Shown: positions 25,016-36,640 of the stretch, in pieces | Layout: each line of letters starts with the position of its first letter | Numbering within the stretch: the stretch's first letter is position 1 | Source of the DNA: Planococcus citri | Taxonomy: Eukaryota > Arthropoda > Insecta > Hemiptera > Pseudococcidae | Length of the DNA: 64,000 bases | Direction: 5' to 3' | Assembly (NCBI RefSeq): GCF_950023065.1 | Contig: NC_088681.1 | Location: 4,154,001 to 4,218,000, forward strand | Translations under genes and position numbers: made by a program | Notes under the pieces: generated by a model | What the model was told of the DNA's origin: nothing | The model's input: the letters and a program-made list of their open reading frames with translations, nothing else | Databases searched by the model: none

Positions 25016-26599
25016 TTGGGAGTTTCGACTTTTCAAAACCATGCTAGCCTTTCTCCAACAACAACGTGGAGCCAGAAACTGGAAAAAGTTTCAAATTTTA
25101 ACCATTTTGCTGGTTTGCAGTATACCTCGCTCCATCTTTATGATAAATCTCACCGGATAAGAGATAATTTTTTACTATACGAGCTATCATGCTCAAACTG
25201 TCTCCTCTTCCTTTCCAGCATTAAAAAAATATATAAAAATCCGGAAATCCATTTGTCTACATCATTTTCAACGCTTCCAACAGGTTGCTCATCCGTCGGA
25301 GGTAAAAAATTCTCGCACGTTATTAAATGAATCACCAGACCCGCGAACCCAACACTGACGAGTATTTTTGCAACTCTGGCTGGTCATCTACAGGTTATAA
25401 TTTATTTAAATACGTGTACACGGTGTCGATGAATAATGCATAACCGTGCGCAAAAATGTTAATTGAAACATCAAATGATGAAAAATACACTTCCTCGCGT
25501 GTGTTTCGTCCGCGGTTTTTGTGCGATAAGAATTAGTAAAACGTCGAACACCTCGACCGTCGAGCTCGAGATTCGACTTTGAGCACTTTTTCTAATCCGT
25601 TTGCCAACTAAATCGCAGCTTGAAATAAACTCGCGATGAACTAGAGAGGCCGAGAGGCGACCCATTTAATCCATTTACGAGACATAGGCGTATTTCAGGT
25701 TAATTAAGTAGGTAAATCTATGTGACAATGACAGTATTTATCTTACCTATTTTCGAATAACAACAATCGAGACGAAGGTAATTATAATTGTAGAAGATAA
25801 GGCAGCTCGCTTCCTTCTCATATACTATACGAGCATTTCGCCTTGCATAGCGGAAGCGTGTTTTTTAGTCTTTGAATACGACGAGTAGGTATACGGAAAC
25901 TTTGTCGCATGGAACGACCAGCACACGCGAATTATTTAAATACATTATGAGAAAGCGAAACCACCTGGTCGTAGACGCCGGTTCGCGTTCTCTGCGATGG
26001 ATTTTCTTTCAAATTTCATTACATTTAAAAAGCAAACAACGTCGAGCCTATACACGAAGAAGAAGAAAATAAAAACACAAAATATCCCAAAGAACAGGGC
26101 GAAGGAGGAGAAAAAAAAGGCAACACAACACCTAAGGAACAACCAAGCAAATATCACGCATCTTTTCTATCACAGGGATTACACAGGATCAAAAATTCAT
26201 TGCATTCAGCCTTCCAGCTATTTATTGCTTTCGATATGTACACACAGCGAGTTTCGCTTTTATTATTAAAAACATTTATCCCGACACAACTACTCCATTC
26301 AAAGTTACGTACCTTACTTATTCGTTTGTTAGCGTCGCCGTCGCTCATTCAAGTCCCTATGAATCGTGCCAACATCTTAAAAAATTTACAACCCTTGTTT
26401 GGGGTGTAATTTTTTCTCTTTCTTTCCCTGAAAGCGATTTAACGCTGGGTTAGGTGAAATGAAACAAAAGAGAGCTCTTTAATTCGCTACATGCTACTAA
26501 CTTTATTTTGACATAAACGAGAACATGATAAATAAATTAAAACGCCAAGAGTTACCTACTCGTAGCTTTTTCGCACGCAGATATGCCTTTCACTTATAT
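25016..26599. other. Unique-looking non-coding block
   Basis: The first 150 bases still carry a repeat border (GAAACTGGAAAAAGTTTCAAA). The rest is unique-looking, with many CG dinucleotides and purine-rich GAAGAAGAAG near 26058. Overlapping frames on both strands at 25945-26348 have no recognised domain and I do not call them genes. Confidence 0.4.
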
Positions 26600-28560
26600 C
26601 GAATCTGAATTCGTTGGAAGGTGAAATCAAATTGCATCGGCGATTATTTTTTGCAAATGAATTTTTAAAAACAAATGTTGTCTACAGAATTCCAGACGTT
26701 AAAGTGCATTATTTTGATTTTATGGTGAATTTTTTGAAAATCAAATTTAGGTTAAAAAATGAGGGGGGAGTATCAAAATGTGACCATAATTATGAAGAAA
26801 GCGGGCAGTTTCAAGGATTTCGGATCCTAAAGAGCATTTTTTGATTTTTTGGTGAATTTTTGAAATTCAGATTTTGGGCTGAAAAATGGAGGGGGGGGGG
26901 TCGAAATTTTACCAAATTGATGTAGAAAGCTAAAATTTGGCAGAAACTTTATTTTTGACCCCTGAATCGAATGAAAATGATTTCAACACTAATTAGAGTA
27001 GTTTTGACGCCTTCAGTTGATTTCTGAAAGTTGAAATTTCTAACAAAATATTATGCAATGAAGTTGGAAAGCTAAAATTTACCTTATACCCCAATTTCAA
27101 CATGCTGAATCTATTATGAAGGCAGATTCAAGAATTTCAGACCCTGAAGAGCATTTTTTGATTTTTTGGTTAATTTTTGAAAATCAAATTTGGGCTAAAA
27201 ATGGGTAGGGAAAATCAAAATTTGACCAAATTGATGTAGATAGCTAAAATTTGGTAGAAACCCCATTTTCGGCCCTCTGAATCGATTGAAAACGATTGGA
27301 AGCGATTTCAAACTGATTGGAGTAGTTTTGGAGCTTCTATTTTGATTTTTTAAATTTGAAATTTTCTACAAAATTTTATCAAACAAAATTGGAAAGCTAA
27401 AATTTACATTATATCCTAATTTGAACATGCTGAATCCATTATGGAAGCAGTTTCAAAAATTTCGTACGCTAAAGAACATTTTTTGATTTTTTGGTGAATT
27501 TCTGAAAATTAAAATTGGGCTAAAAAAGGAGGAAAAATCAAAATTTGACCTAATTGATGTAGAAAGCTGAAATTTGGTAGAAACCCTATTTTTGACCCTC
27601 TGAATCGATTGGAAACGGTTTCAAACTGATTGGAGTAGTTCTGGTGCTTCTATGTAGTCGATGTTTGAGAATATTTTCAACAAAATTTTTTCCAGCAAAG
27701 TTGGAAAGCTAAAATTTACAATTCCCTAATTTCAACATGCTGAACCCATTATATTGACAGTTTCAAGAATTCAGACGCTAAAGATCATTTTTTGATTTTG
27801 TTGTGAATTTTTGAAAATAAATTTTGGGTTGAAAATGGCGAGGGGGATCAAAGTTTGACCAAATTTATGTAAAAACCTAGAATTTGAAAGAAATCTTAAA
27901 TTTTTTACCATCTCAATCGATTGGAACCGGTTTAAAACTGATTGGAGCAGTTCTCGAGCATGTAGTTGGTTTCTAAAATTTGAAATTTCTTACCACATTT
28001 TATCCAATGAAGTTCTACAGCTAAAATTCACTTTAAACGTTAATTTCAACGTGCTAAATTCGTTATGGAGACAGTTTCAAGCCATTCTGCAGCATTCCTG
28101 TCATATTTTGGAAATTCAAGTTTTCGAAAAATTCGCTAAAATCCGACCAAATCAATTTGAGCACGATTAAATGCGATTTGAACTGGATGTAAAACACACT
28201 GGAGGATTTGAGCAAAAATCATGATTAAAACGTATGTTTTTTCAGGAATTTTGTAATTGAAGATTTAAAAAATATGAACCGACATGAACTCAATTTTGAA
28301 AAATTTCTATGGCATTTTCAAAAATCTGGAATTTTTAAAATATAACTAGAGGCTTCAGAACATCTTGAAACCATCTTCAATCGATTCGTAAGGTCGCAAA
28401 TAGTGTACCAACCAAGTTTCAGCCTTTTATGTAAATTTTATCAGATTCTGATTTTTTCATGAGTAAGACCTTTGAAATTTCTATGTGAAATGCGAAAAAT
28501 CGAAAGAGAATTTTATAGCCTGAATTTTTTGCTGATGGTGTGTTTTAGAGTCATCTTTCG
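26600..28560. repeat. Tandem array, about five units of 310-323 bp
   Basis: TTGATGTAGAAAGCTAAAAT-type words occur at about 26921, 27235, 27558 and 27868 (spacings 314, 323 and 310). Each unit also holds 'CATTTTTTGATTTTTTGGTG', 'AATCGATTGGAAACGGTTTC', 'GGAGTAGTTCTGGAGCTTC' and 'AATTTCAACATGCTGAA'. The family is the same as the inner parts of the foldback arms. Confidence 0.85.
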
Positions 28561-30339
28561 ATTCTTCCCCCCCCCCCCCCCTTACTCTCTTTGTAGGCAA
28601 GCAAGAATTTTTGAGCATAATAGATGCGATGGAGAAGTATAATTTTTCAACATTTCCAGCTTATTGTTGGTATGTTGGTGCTTAGAAATGTGGCAACACT
28701 GATCTTCACCGCATCTCCGAAAAGCGCTTCTATGGACCCAACAAATTGGCAAAAGTTCCAAATTTTTACCATTTTTGTACTTTTTAACCTCACTCAAACT
28801 TAGTTCTCCGATATGACGTGAAATGACCCCAAACATAGTTCTGCAACGTCCAATTTGCTGTAATTTTCAAGATCACGATATTACTATACCTTCACCTACC
28901 CTTCATGGAAATTTTACCTGGCAAATTATTACAAAAATTGAAAATAAATTTTACTATTTGCTACAAAATACTCATGAAATTGGATAAAAATATAATCAGT
29001 TCAAAGAATAGTTCACGAACGTCAGAATTCTCGTACGAAAATCCCCCTTTTTGGGATTTTCATCTAACACACGTGTATCAAATTCGAAAAACCGTGGCAC
29101 AGAAACAGCGCGAATAACGCAACTCGGATTAGCAAAATTTAATATCACGTCAAAATCTGAATTCCATTCTTTGCACTTGGTTTGAATTCGAATCTCGAAT
29201 GCATTTTTACCTACACGTACAGTCGTACGTACACGCATCGCTTTTCCATCTTTCGCAAAATGAATACTTCTGCAAGAAATTCGCTATAAAGAATTTCCAA
29301 TTCAACAAAAGAGAACGAACGTCCATAAGCCATATTACGTTACATTTAAAATTAAATTCTTTGCAGCTTGTACTCGTATTTCAGCCAGAAAATTCATTTA
29401 TTTCATTCTCCTATTCGTTTCTTATTACGGTTTTAGCAATTATACCAGCACATCGCGTATGTGAACATGAAATAGTAGTTCAAGGTCGCGAGGGTAAATC
29501 TATACAGTTTCTGGATTACATCATTGTTTATATTTTTCGTCCAAACGATTAACCATACACGTATAAATACATTTTTTTTTTTCATCTCGAATCTCTCTTA
29601 GACTTTCTCTCCGTGTAGTCGATTGGAGAAAAAATACGAAAAAATTAAAAGCTAATCTATGTACGACGAGTGCTAAATATTAACGAATGCTTGCGTAAGT
29701 TAGTAGGTAAAATCATCGAAAATTATTATTCGAGGTGCAGAACAAGATTCTGTCGAACCTTCGTCGAGGATTATACGGTTTGCTAATACCTAGTTTACTA
29801 ATTATTGCTGATTCATAATCTTATGTGTATCGTAAGTTGTATGAGTTACGAGTTGCGTGGATATTGAAATGTCCTAAATTTTAGCATCGAAATGACCTCC
29901 CTCTCTGAAAGTTTGAAAACTGCGTTCGGGTTGATTGCAAAATTACTTTTTTCACGTACGGTAATTTAATTAGAACGGAGCTGAAAAAATCCGAGCTGAG
30001 TCATCATTTAGTGATCACAAGTCACAGTTGGGTTGAAAATTACTCCTAGTTGTGAAAATGTACACTTTTTTCTGTGGTAGAAAAATCACACCGTAGTTTC
30101 AAGGGTGGACTCTAATGCGTTCAGGGGATTGAAAGTAATTTCGGTGCAGTCAACCTCAATAATAAGACTATCGATAAATAAATCAACAGCACGGGTGTCT
30201 TTTTCCTCCCTTTTCTGGCAATCCCTTTTTGAAATAATGTTAGAAAATAGCTCGAAATTACTATAGATCCCCTTCAAATCGTAATTTATGGTACCTATTA
30301 TGATCACGTGCTGTGTCATATGTTTTCAACAGTGAACTA
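28561..30339. other. Repeat border, then unique-looking block
   Basis: 28568-28580 is a run of C. 28600-28830 is a repeat border shared with 54.83-54.95 kb (CTTCACCGCATCTCCGAAAA here, CTCCACGTCTCCAAAAAGCA there, both followed by a CAAACTGGCAAAAG-like word). From 28840 on the sequence is unique-looking. Frames at 28905-29552 show no known domain. Confidence 0.4.
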
Positions 30340-30434
30340 ATAAATGATTTCTTTTCTTTGTTGCAGGTTAGTACCGAAATTTCAATAATTATGAAAATAA
30401 CGAACCAAGAAAGTTACGATAAGAATGAGTAAGT
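30337..30434 (+). promoter_or_regulatory. Candidate recursive splice site with about 62 nt RS-exon
   Basis: A possible branch sequence CTAAT (30337) is followed by TTTCTTTTCTTTGTTGCAG and, directly after it, GTTAGT. Splice acceptor and donor therefore sit back to back at 30366/30367. A second donor, GAATGA|GTAAGT, follows at 30428/30429, which would define a 62 nt recursive-splice exon. In flies and vertebrates such juxtaposed sites remove very long introns in steps. A matching site with almost the same layout is at 56809. The donor here (GTTAGT) is slightly off the usual GTRAGT. It could instead be a short cassette exon or a chance match. Confidence 0.5.
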
Positions 30435-32370
30435 TATTATTGGTTTTAATTTGTACATGATTCAATAATATAAGCACATGTGGCTCCAAAGTGCTACATT
30501 TTTCATTGAAAATATAATTATGTTCACTTCAAACATTGTTGAATTTTGAAAGTATCGTTTTTTTTTTTTGAGAGAGAGGAATTGGAATAAATTTGAAAAA
30601 TGGTGTTTTGAAAGATGAAAAAATACTCCAACAGCCAAAATTTCAGTGGCTGAAAAACTGCATTTCTTGATTTTTAACGAATTTTTAAGAATCAAAAAAA
30701 TGGGAAAAATTCAAAAATTTTTCAAATCGACCTAGAGAGTTGAAATTTGGTATGTGCTCTATTTTCGACACCCCCAGTCGATTAGAAACAGTTACGAACC
30801 GTTTGGAGTATTTTTGTAGCTTCCAGCATATTTTTGAAATTTGAAATTTGTATCTGTGCCCTTTAATAAGAAATTCTGTAACTCAGCTTACGCCATATTT
30901 CTGACTTTTGGAGTCAACTGGAGTTGGTTTTTAATCGTTTTGGAGACTTGAGCATTTTTTTTACTAGTTTCCCAAAAAATATCAAAATCTGTCGAAATTT
31001 TGGTGACCCATTCGACTGATTACTGACCACTTATCCAAAATCAGCCTCTGTCGGTTCAGATCATAGCACTTTTTGAAAACCTGAAAATTCCAAAATATTG
31101 CTGAAGGCTCCAGAACTGCTTGAAACTACTTTCAATCGACTCAGCATGTTGAAATTAGAGGTTTAAAGTAGACACGTTTTAGTATTCTAATTTCAATGTG
31201 TAAAATTTTTTGGAAATTTCAAATTTCTAAAACCTGTTGGAAGCTTCAGAGCTGCTTGAAATGGTTTCAAACCGTTTCCAACTGATTCTAGAGAATAGGA
31301 AAGGGGGGCGGGGGTCGAAAATTAACAAGGCTACTCTTTAGATTCCAACTATCAACACCAATCATGCAAAAATCTTGATTTTTTCGCATTTTTGGCCCAA
31401 ATTTGATGTAAAGAAATTCATCGAGAATTATAAAATGGACTTTAGCTCTTGAAATTTTGGCTATAGTGATGTATTTTTGCCTAGTCTTTTGGTCTAGTTT
31501 TTTGTCTCGCCCTCGCTTCCCTGAGGCCTGACCTCTTTTTTTCACAGTCAACTTCCCAAAAAAACATCGTTTTTAGGCTCTCGAAATCGAATTTTCAAAA
31601 ACCTTCGCCTTTGCTTAGCACTGGCCAATTTTTTTCTTGTTTTGAAATAGGAAAATTCAAATTTGGGCCCCCAAAAATCCAAAACAGAAAATGAAAATTT
31701 TTATAAGTCATAGTCATGTATGGCAAAATTGGTATTTTCCCCCTATATTAGTCAGCAAATTTTCAGTCAAACCCCCTACTCCCTACTTCTCTCCTGAAAC
31801 CTCGATTATAGTTTCGTGTCTGGAAATGGGGCTAAATTATATTTGCCCCGGGTCCGCATTGGATCTCCATGGCCCTGATCTGATGTCTTCAGTAAGTATC
31901 TGAAAAAGTGCCATAAGTGAAAGGACCAATTATTGTAGAACTCGTTCAAAATACGGAAACTTATCATCGACCATGATTTAAGTGCATATCCTCAAAAGTA
32001 CTTTTTCCATAAATGTTCAAAAATTCGTGCTCAAAAAATCAGAAGCGTTGTGTTGAAAAAATTCTGTCGTTCAATTTATCAATAGATAAGCGTCTTTGAC
32101 AATTTCACCCGCAACCCCTCCCTCGTCCTCTCCCACTGTTTAACCAGAATAAATAGAAAGATGAAATTATTTCAAAATTTATTCGAATTTACTTCAAAAA
32201 TACACAAAATTTGTAGAAATATAGTGAAAATGAGAGGAAAAAAAATGTATTTCATTTTGAAATCTACGTTGAAATTTAGACCCAAAAACACGGCATCAAA
32301 GTAAAAAAAAACTGGACAGCGCAACTGTCACTGTGTGTGTAGCTTCTTTAGTTAGGAAAGCACAACCCAA
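30435..32370. repeat. Dispersed repeats, diverged
   Basis: 30700-31290 carries the CCGTTTCCAACTGATTC and AAATCGACCTAGAGAGTTGA wording of the foldback/315 bp family. From 31290 to 32370 the sequence is AT-rich without clear periodicity or element ends. A minus-strand frame at 31288-31551 has no known domain. Confidence 0.5.
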
Positions 32371-32379
32371 TTGAGATTT

Positions 32380-33430
32380 TGAAAAAAAAAGCACAACGCG
32401 AATTTCAAAAATAGAACGAAATTTCAAAAAAAAATCGCAATACAATTTTGGAAAAAAAGCACATCGCGATTTTCAAAAAAAAAAAGCACAACGCAACTAT
32501 GAAAAAAAGTGATTGGGATTTTGAAAGCAGAATGCAATCATGATTTTTTTTTAAAAAAGCACAACGCAATTTTGAAAAAAGGCAAACGTGATTTCGGAAA
32601 AAAAAGCACAACACGATTTGGAAAAGAAAAGCACAACGCGATTTTGAGAAAAGCACAACACAATTTTGGAAAAAAAAGCACAACGCGATTTCGGAAAAAA
32701 AGCACAACACAACTTTGAGAAAAAGCGATTGGGATTTTGAAAGCAGAACGCAATCATGATTTTAAAAAAAGAGCACAACACGATTATGAAAAAACACAAC
32801 GCGATTTCAGAAAAAAAAGCGCAATGCAATTTTGGAAAAAAAGCACAACACGATCTTGGAAAAAAAGCACAACGTGATTTCGAAAATAAAGCACAACGCT
32901 ATTTTGAAAGAAAAAGCACAACGCGATTTCGAAAAAAAGCACAACGTGATTTTGGAAAAAAAAGCACAACGCAATTTTGAAAAAAAGCACAACCCGAGCT
33001 TCCAAAAAAAAGCACAACGTGAATTTTAGGGGGAAAAACACAACGCGATTGCGGAAAAAAAGCACAACGCTATTTTGGAAAGAAAAGCACAACGCGATTT
33101 CGGAAAAAAAGTACAACACGATTTTGGAAAAAAAGCACAACGCAATTTTGAAAAAGAAAGCACAATGCGATTTTGGAAAAAAAGCACAACGGTAACTTCG
33201 AAAAAAAAGGACAATGCGAGTTTTAGAAAAAAAAGCACAACGCAATTTCAAAAAAAAGCACAACGCGATTTGAATAAAAGCACAACGCAATTTGAGTAAA
33301 AGCACAACGCAATTTAGAAAATAAAGCACAACGTGAACTTCGAAAAAAACCACGTGATTTCAAAAAAAAGCACAACACGATTTTGAAAAAAAAAGCACAA
33401 CGCAATTTTGAAAAAAAGCACAACGCAGCA
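32380..33430. repeat. Minisatellite, about 40 copies of a 22-27 bp unit
   Basis: The unit reads AAAAAAAGCACAACGCGATT plus TTGGA. GCACAAC starts at, for example, 32606, 32631, 32653, 32678 and 32702 (steps 25, 22, 25, 24). A larger block that includes GATTGGGATTTTGAAAGCAG is duplicated at 32511 and 32727 (216 bp apart). Because the unit has few stops, long frames appear in several phases on both strands (up to 189 residues, rich in CFF and KKAQ). They are products of the repeat. Confidence 0.92.
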
Positions 33431-33859
33431 CTATGCTATTCTGAAAGCTCCAGTGCACAACGTGATATATCTCGAAAGCGTAATGCGACTCCAAAAGCAC
33501 TGTGATAACCTCTTGGGAGCGCAGCAAAATCACAAATGACTGGTGGGAGTTGATTTAGAAGGGGTAACCAGAACCACCTGCTTTCATTGTCTACATACTG
33601 AACTTGTGTAAATGAAACACCTGCAGGTGTTTAAATAACCAAATTTGAAATGTTTGAAATTGAACAATGGGAAAGATAACACTGTAGATAAGAATATTTT
33701 ACACCCCCCCCCTGCGGTGTTACATTTTAAAACTGATGTCGGCTTCACTTTTAATATAACACCACATGGGGTCGCACAGTGGTCCCTGAGAATTTCTATC
33801 CAGCCAAAATTCTGAAATTCACAGTATGGGGGTTTTCAAAGGTGCTGAATTCATTTTTT

Positions 33860-34770
33860 GAGCCATTTTGGCTCTAAACCTTCACAGAGCTTCTGGAGGA
33901 GAGAGCAAAATTTCAAAATTTTCAAAAAAATCATGTGACATATCAAAATGTATGTTTTCAAACCTTCTGAATACGTTTCTGGAAACCATTTTACTCAAAA
34001 CTTCATTGGGGCTTCTGGAGGGGGGAGTTGAATTTCAAAATTTTCAAAAAAGTCATGTGACATATCAAAATGTATGTTTTCGAACCTGCTGAATACGTTT
34101 CTGGAAACCATTTTACTCAAAACTTCATTGGAGCTTCTGGAGGGGGGAGTTGAATTTCAAAATTTTCAAAAAAATCATGTGACATATCAAAATGTATGTT
34201 TTCGAACCTTCTGAATACGTTTCTGGAAACCATTTTACTCAAAACTTCATTGGAGCTTCTGGAGGGGGGAGTTGAATTTCAAAATTTTCAAAAAAATCAT
34301 GTGACATATCAAAATGTATGTTTTCGAACCTTCTGAATACGTTTCTGGAAACCATTTTACTCAAAACTTCATTGGGGCTTCTGGAGGGGGGAGTGAATAT
34401 TCAAAATTTTCAAAAAAATCATATGGGGTATCCAAATGTATGTTTTCGAATCTTCTAAAACGTTTCTGTGATTATTTTACTCAAAACTTCAATGGGCCTT
34501 CCATAGGAGGGCTTTAAATTTCAAAATTTCCAAAAAATCATGTGTGGTATGGAAACATATGTTTTTGAACTTTCTAAATACGTTTCTGCGAACCATTTTA
34601 CCAAAAACTCCAATAAAGGTTCTATGGGAGTGGGTAAAATTTTGAAATTTTCAAAAAAATCAAGTAGGATATCAAAATGCATATTTTTGAACCTTCTAAC
34701 ATCGTTCCTGTAAACTATTTTACCCAAAATGTGTCTCATAAGGGAGGGGGTAGTGTTCCAAAAATTGACC
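33860..34770. repeat. Tandem array, about eight units of 121-122 bp
   Basis: GAAACCATTTTACTCAAAAC begins at about 33982, 34104, 34226 and 34348 (exact 122 bp steps), with diverged units before (33860) and after (34470, 34590, 34711). Each unit reads on through GGAGCTTCTGGAGGGGGGAG, TCAAAATTTTCAAAAAAATC and CAAAATGTATGTTTTCGAAC. The middle units are nearly identical, so they expanded recently. Edge units are diverged, as expected from unequal exchange. Confidence 0.92.
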
Positions 34771-35480
34771 CTTGTTAGAGATTGTGACGTTATTGAATAC
34801 ATTTTTCATGCATAGGCATAACAAGTTGAATATGAACCATCTCAATTACTTATTTTGGAAAATTTTTCAAATGCCCCCTCTTTGAGTGACCATAAGTCCA
34901 CCCCCTTGGGGTTGGCAACTTCGCCGCCCCTTGAGGAGCATTTTTGAATAAAAATCCATATTTTTTAACTGATATGCAAAAAACCAAATTTGGGATGCTT
35001 AGAGTCCACAAAAAAGGGAGACACGTACACCGGATTCACCCGCGCACGCCAAATTCGTTTTCAGCGTATCAAAAAACCCCCCGAATACCAAAATTCAGCT
35101 CGTTATCAAACTTTTCCCTGTGGAATGCTAATTTTCCTGGACAATTTACACTCATCCGCAGTTTGAATGTTACGTTGCTGCTTTATTAATTCATTTTCGC
35201 TTCAATTATTCTATTTTGTTCAATATTGGAGAGAAATATTTAGCCCCCAGACCCCCATTTAATATAATCACTTCTTGGTAAAATGGTAAAATATTCAGTT
35301 GAAAAATGATAAGTAGATAATAGCAAAAAAATTAAATTTCTTATCAAAACTTGTTATAATTCATTTTTAGTAATTGAAAACAAAAGTCAGCGTTGATATT
35401 CGCATTTTATAATATTTTTTTTGAAAAATCACTACTTCTTAACCAAACTTTATCAAAAAAAACATCGATTCCTAGTAAAA
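34771..35480. other. AT-rich interior of the TIR element
   Basis: Nothing recognised. Short frames on the plus strand have no domain. Confidence 0.3.
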
Positions 35481-35484
35481 AAAT

Positions 35485-35590
35485 TTCAGAGTCCACCAAG
35501 ATTCGAACCCATGACCATCATCTCCGCGATCCATCGCATCAAGCAGTATGCCACGAGGGCACTGACCATCTGCCTCGTTTCAACGAAATA
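35485..35590 (-). repeat. tRNA-derived SINE-like sequence
   Basis: On the minus strand a B-box GGGTTCGAATC (35500-35510) lies about 40 nt downstream of an A-box-like TGGCATACTGC (35543-35553). This is the spacing of an internal RNA polymerase III promoter. The arms do not form a clean cloverleaf, so it is a tRNA-derived SINE head or a tRNA pseudogene, not a working tRNA gene. Confidence 0.5.
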
Positions 35591-36404
35591 CAGATCGCTA
35601 ATCGTCAGCAATGTAACATTCAAACTGCTGACGAGTGTAAAACAGTGACGTCATAACCAGAGCCGATCTTGCCTTCACATGAAGCTATAGAAGAAACAAA
35701 ATTTTTGAGAAAATCGCGTATTCAAACTTTTTCAGCTCAATTTTGAACGTATTTGTAACGTTTTCTTCCAAGGTAGCAGCTCGTAGCAAAAAGTAATGAT
35801 TGGTAGTCAAAATACATACATTAAGGATGAAATGTATGCTCTTGATTTTTCCAAGAAATTCCAAGCAATTTTTGTAAGCATACTTATGTGAAAATGAAAA
35901 TGTCAAAAATGTACTCTCTTTAAAAGCTCAATGCTCGGCTTGAAATACTTCGAAACATAAAAACGAATACAGATTTGAAATCAGCGTGAAAAATGCTATC
36001 AATTGATATAAACATGTGTTTCACTAGCACATTTGTAACATGTTGCGCGAAGTTTTAAAAACGCGCACATTAATAGCAAAACCAGCTCATGGTAGAAACC
36101 TCCCCCTTTCCGCGTTGCTTTGGCAACAAATTTGACGTTTAGACAGTTGTCACATGCGATACTAGATGTCTTGAAGGGTAATAATCAAAATGTGATTGTT
36201 GTTTTGGGTGGGCATTATTCTTCATTTTTTGGAATTTTGGCCGCATAGAAATTCTCAGGGACCACTGTGGGTCGGCTTCCCTTTGAAAAATAAATTTGAA
36301 AATTGAACAATAGAAAAGATTTTAGAACCCCCATGGTGTTACATGAATTTCGAAATTTATCTGACGTCGGCTTTGCTTTGGTCGGCTTTGCTTTTGATAT
36401 GGCC

Positions 36405-36640
36405 CTTTTCCCCTTTTTATTCTTTTTTTGGTACAAATTTTTGTAATTAATTGCAATTACTCAAGAAGCTACTTGAGTAATTGCAATTATAATTACGGCG
36501 TTCCATACCTCACGTTAGACCACATCTACGTGTGGAAATTTCAAAAAAATCGGCCCATCCATCTAAGAGAACATTCGTTCCAAAGAATTTTTCCACCTTC
36601 AGACCGAAACTAATAGTGTGCTACGCACACTTGAAAATTG
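36405..36640. repeat. Dispersed repeat ending in a GTGTGCTACGCACAC hairpin
   Basis: The block holds AGTGTGCTACGCACACT near 36615-36631 and GAGTAATTGCAATT words. The same parts occur inverted at 58155-58350. At 36449-36488 AATTGCAATTACTCAAG pairs perfectly with CTTGAGTAATTGCAATT over 17 bp around a 6 nt loop. The function is unknown. A hairpin near one end would fit a Helitron-like element, but no CTRR end is seen. Confidence 0.5.

Larger units (their letters stand above)
33775..36269. mobile_element. 2.5 kb element with CACAGTGGTCCCTG inverted ends
   Basis: CACAGTGGTCCCTGAGAATT at 33775 continues through about 38 bp that match, with two mismatches, the complement of the end at 36232-36269. 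GGTCG lies directly outside both ends (33770-33774 and 36270-36274). Inside are a 122 bp tandem array next to the left end, a tRNA-like sequence near 35500, and AT-rich DNA. No transposase frame is seen, so it is a non-autonomous DNA element or a composite. Both flanks also share GTCGGCTTYRCTTT words, so the element lies within an older repeat and the 5 bp duplication could be a coincidence. Confidence 0.65.

Noticed and set aside
32405..33423. Several long overlapping frames on both strands (up to 189 residues)
   Set aside because: All are translations of the 22-27 bp minisatellite. Composition is extreme (CFF or KKAQ repeats) and frames appear in several phases.
32380..33430. CRISPR-like array
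   Set aside because: There are no distinct spacers: the unit is continuous and variable, and the DNA is clearly eukaryotic.
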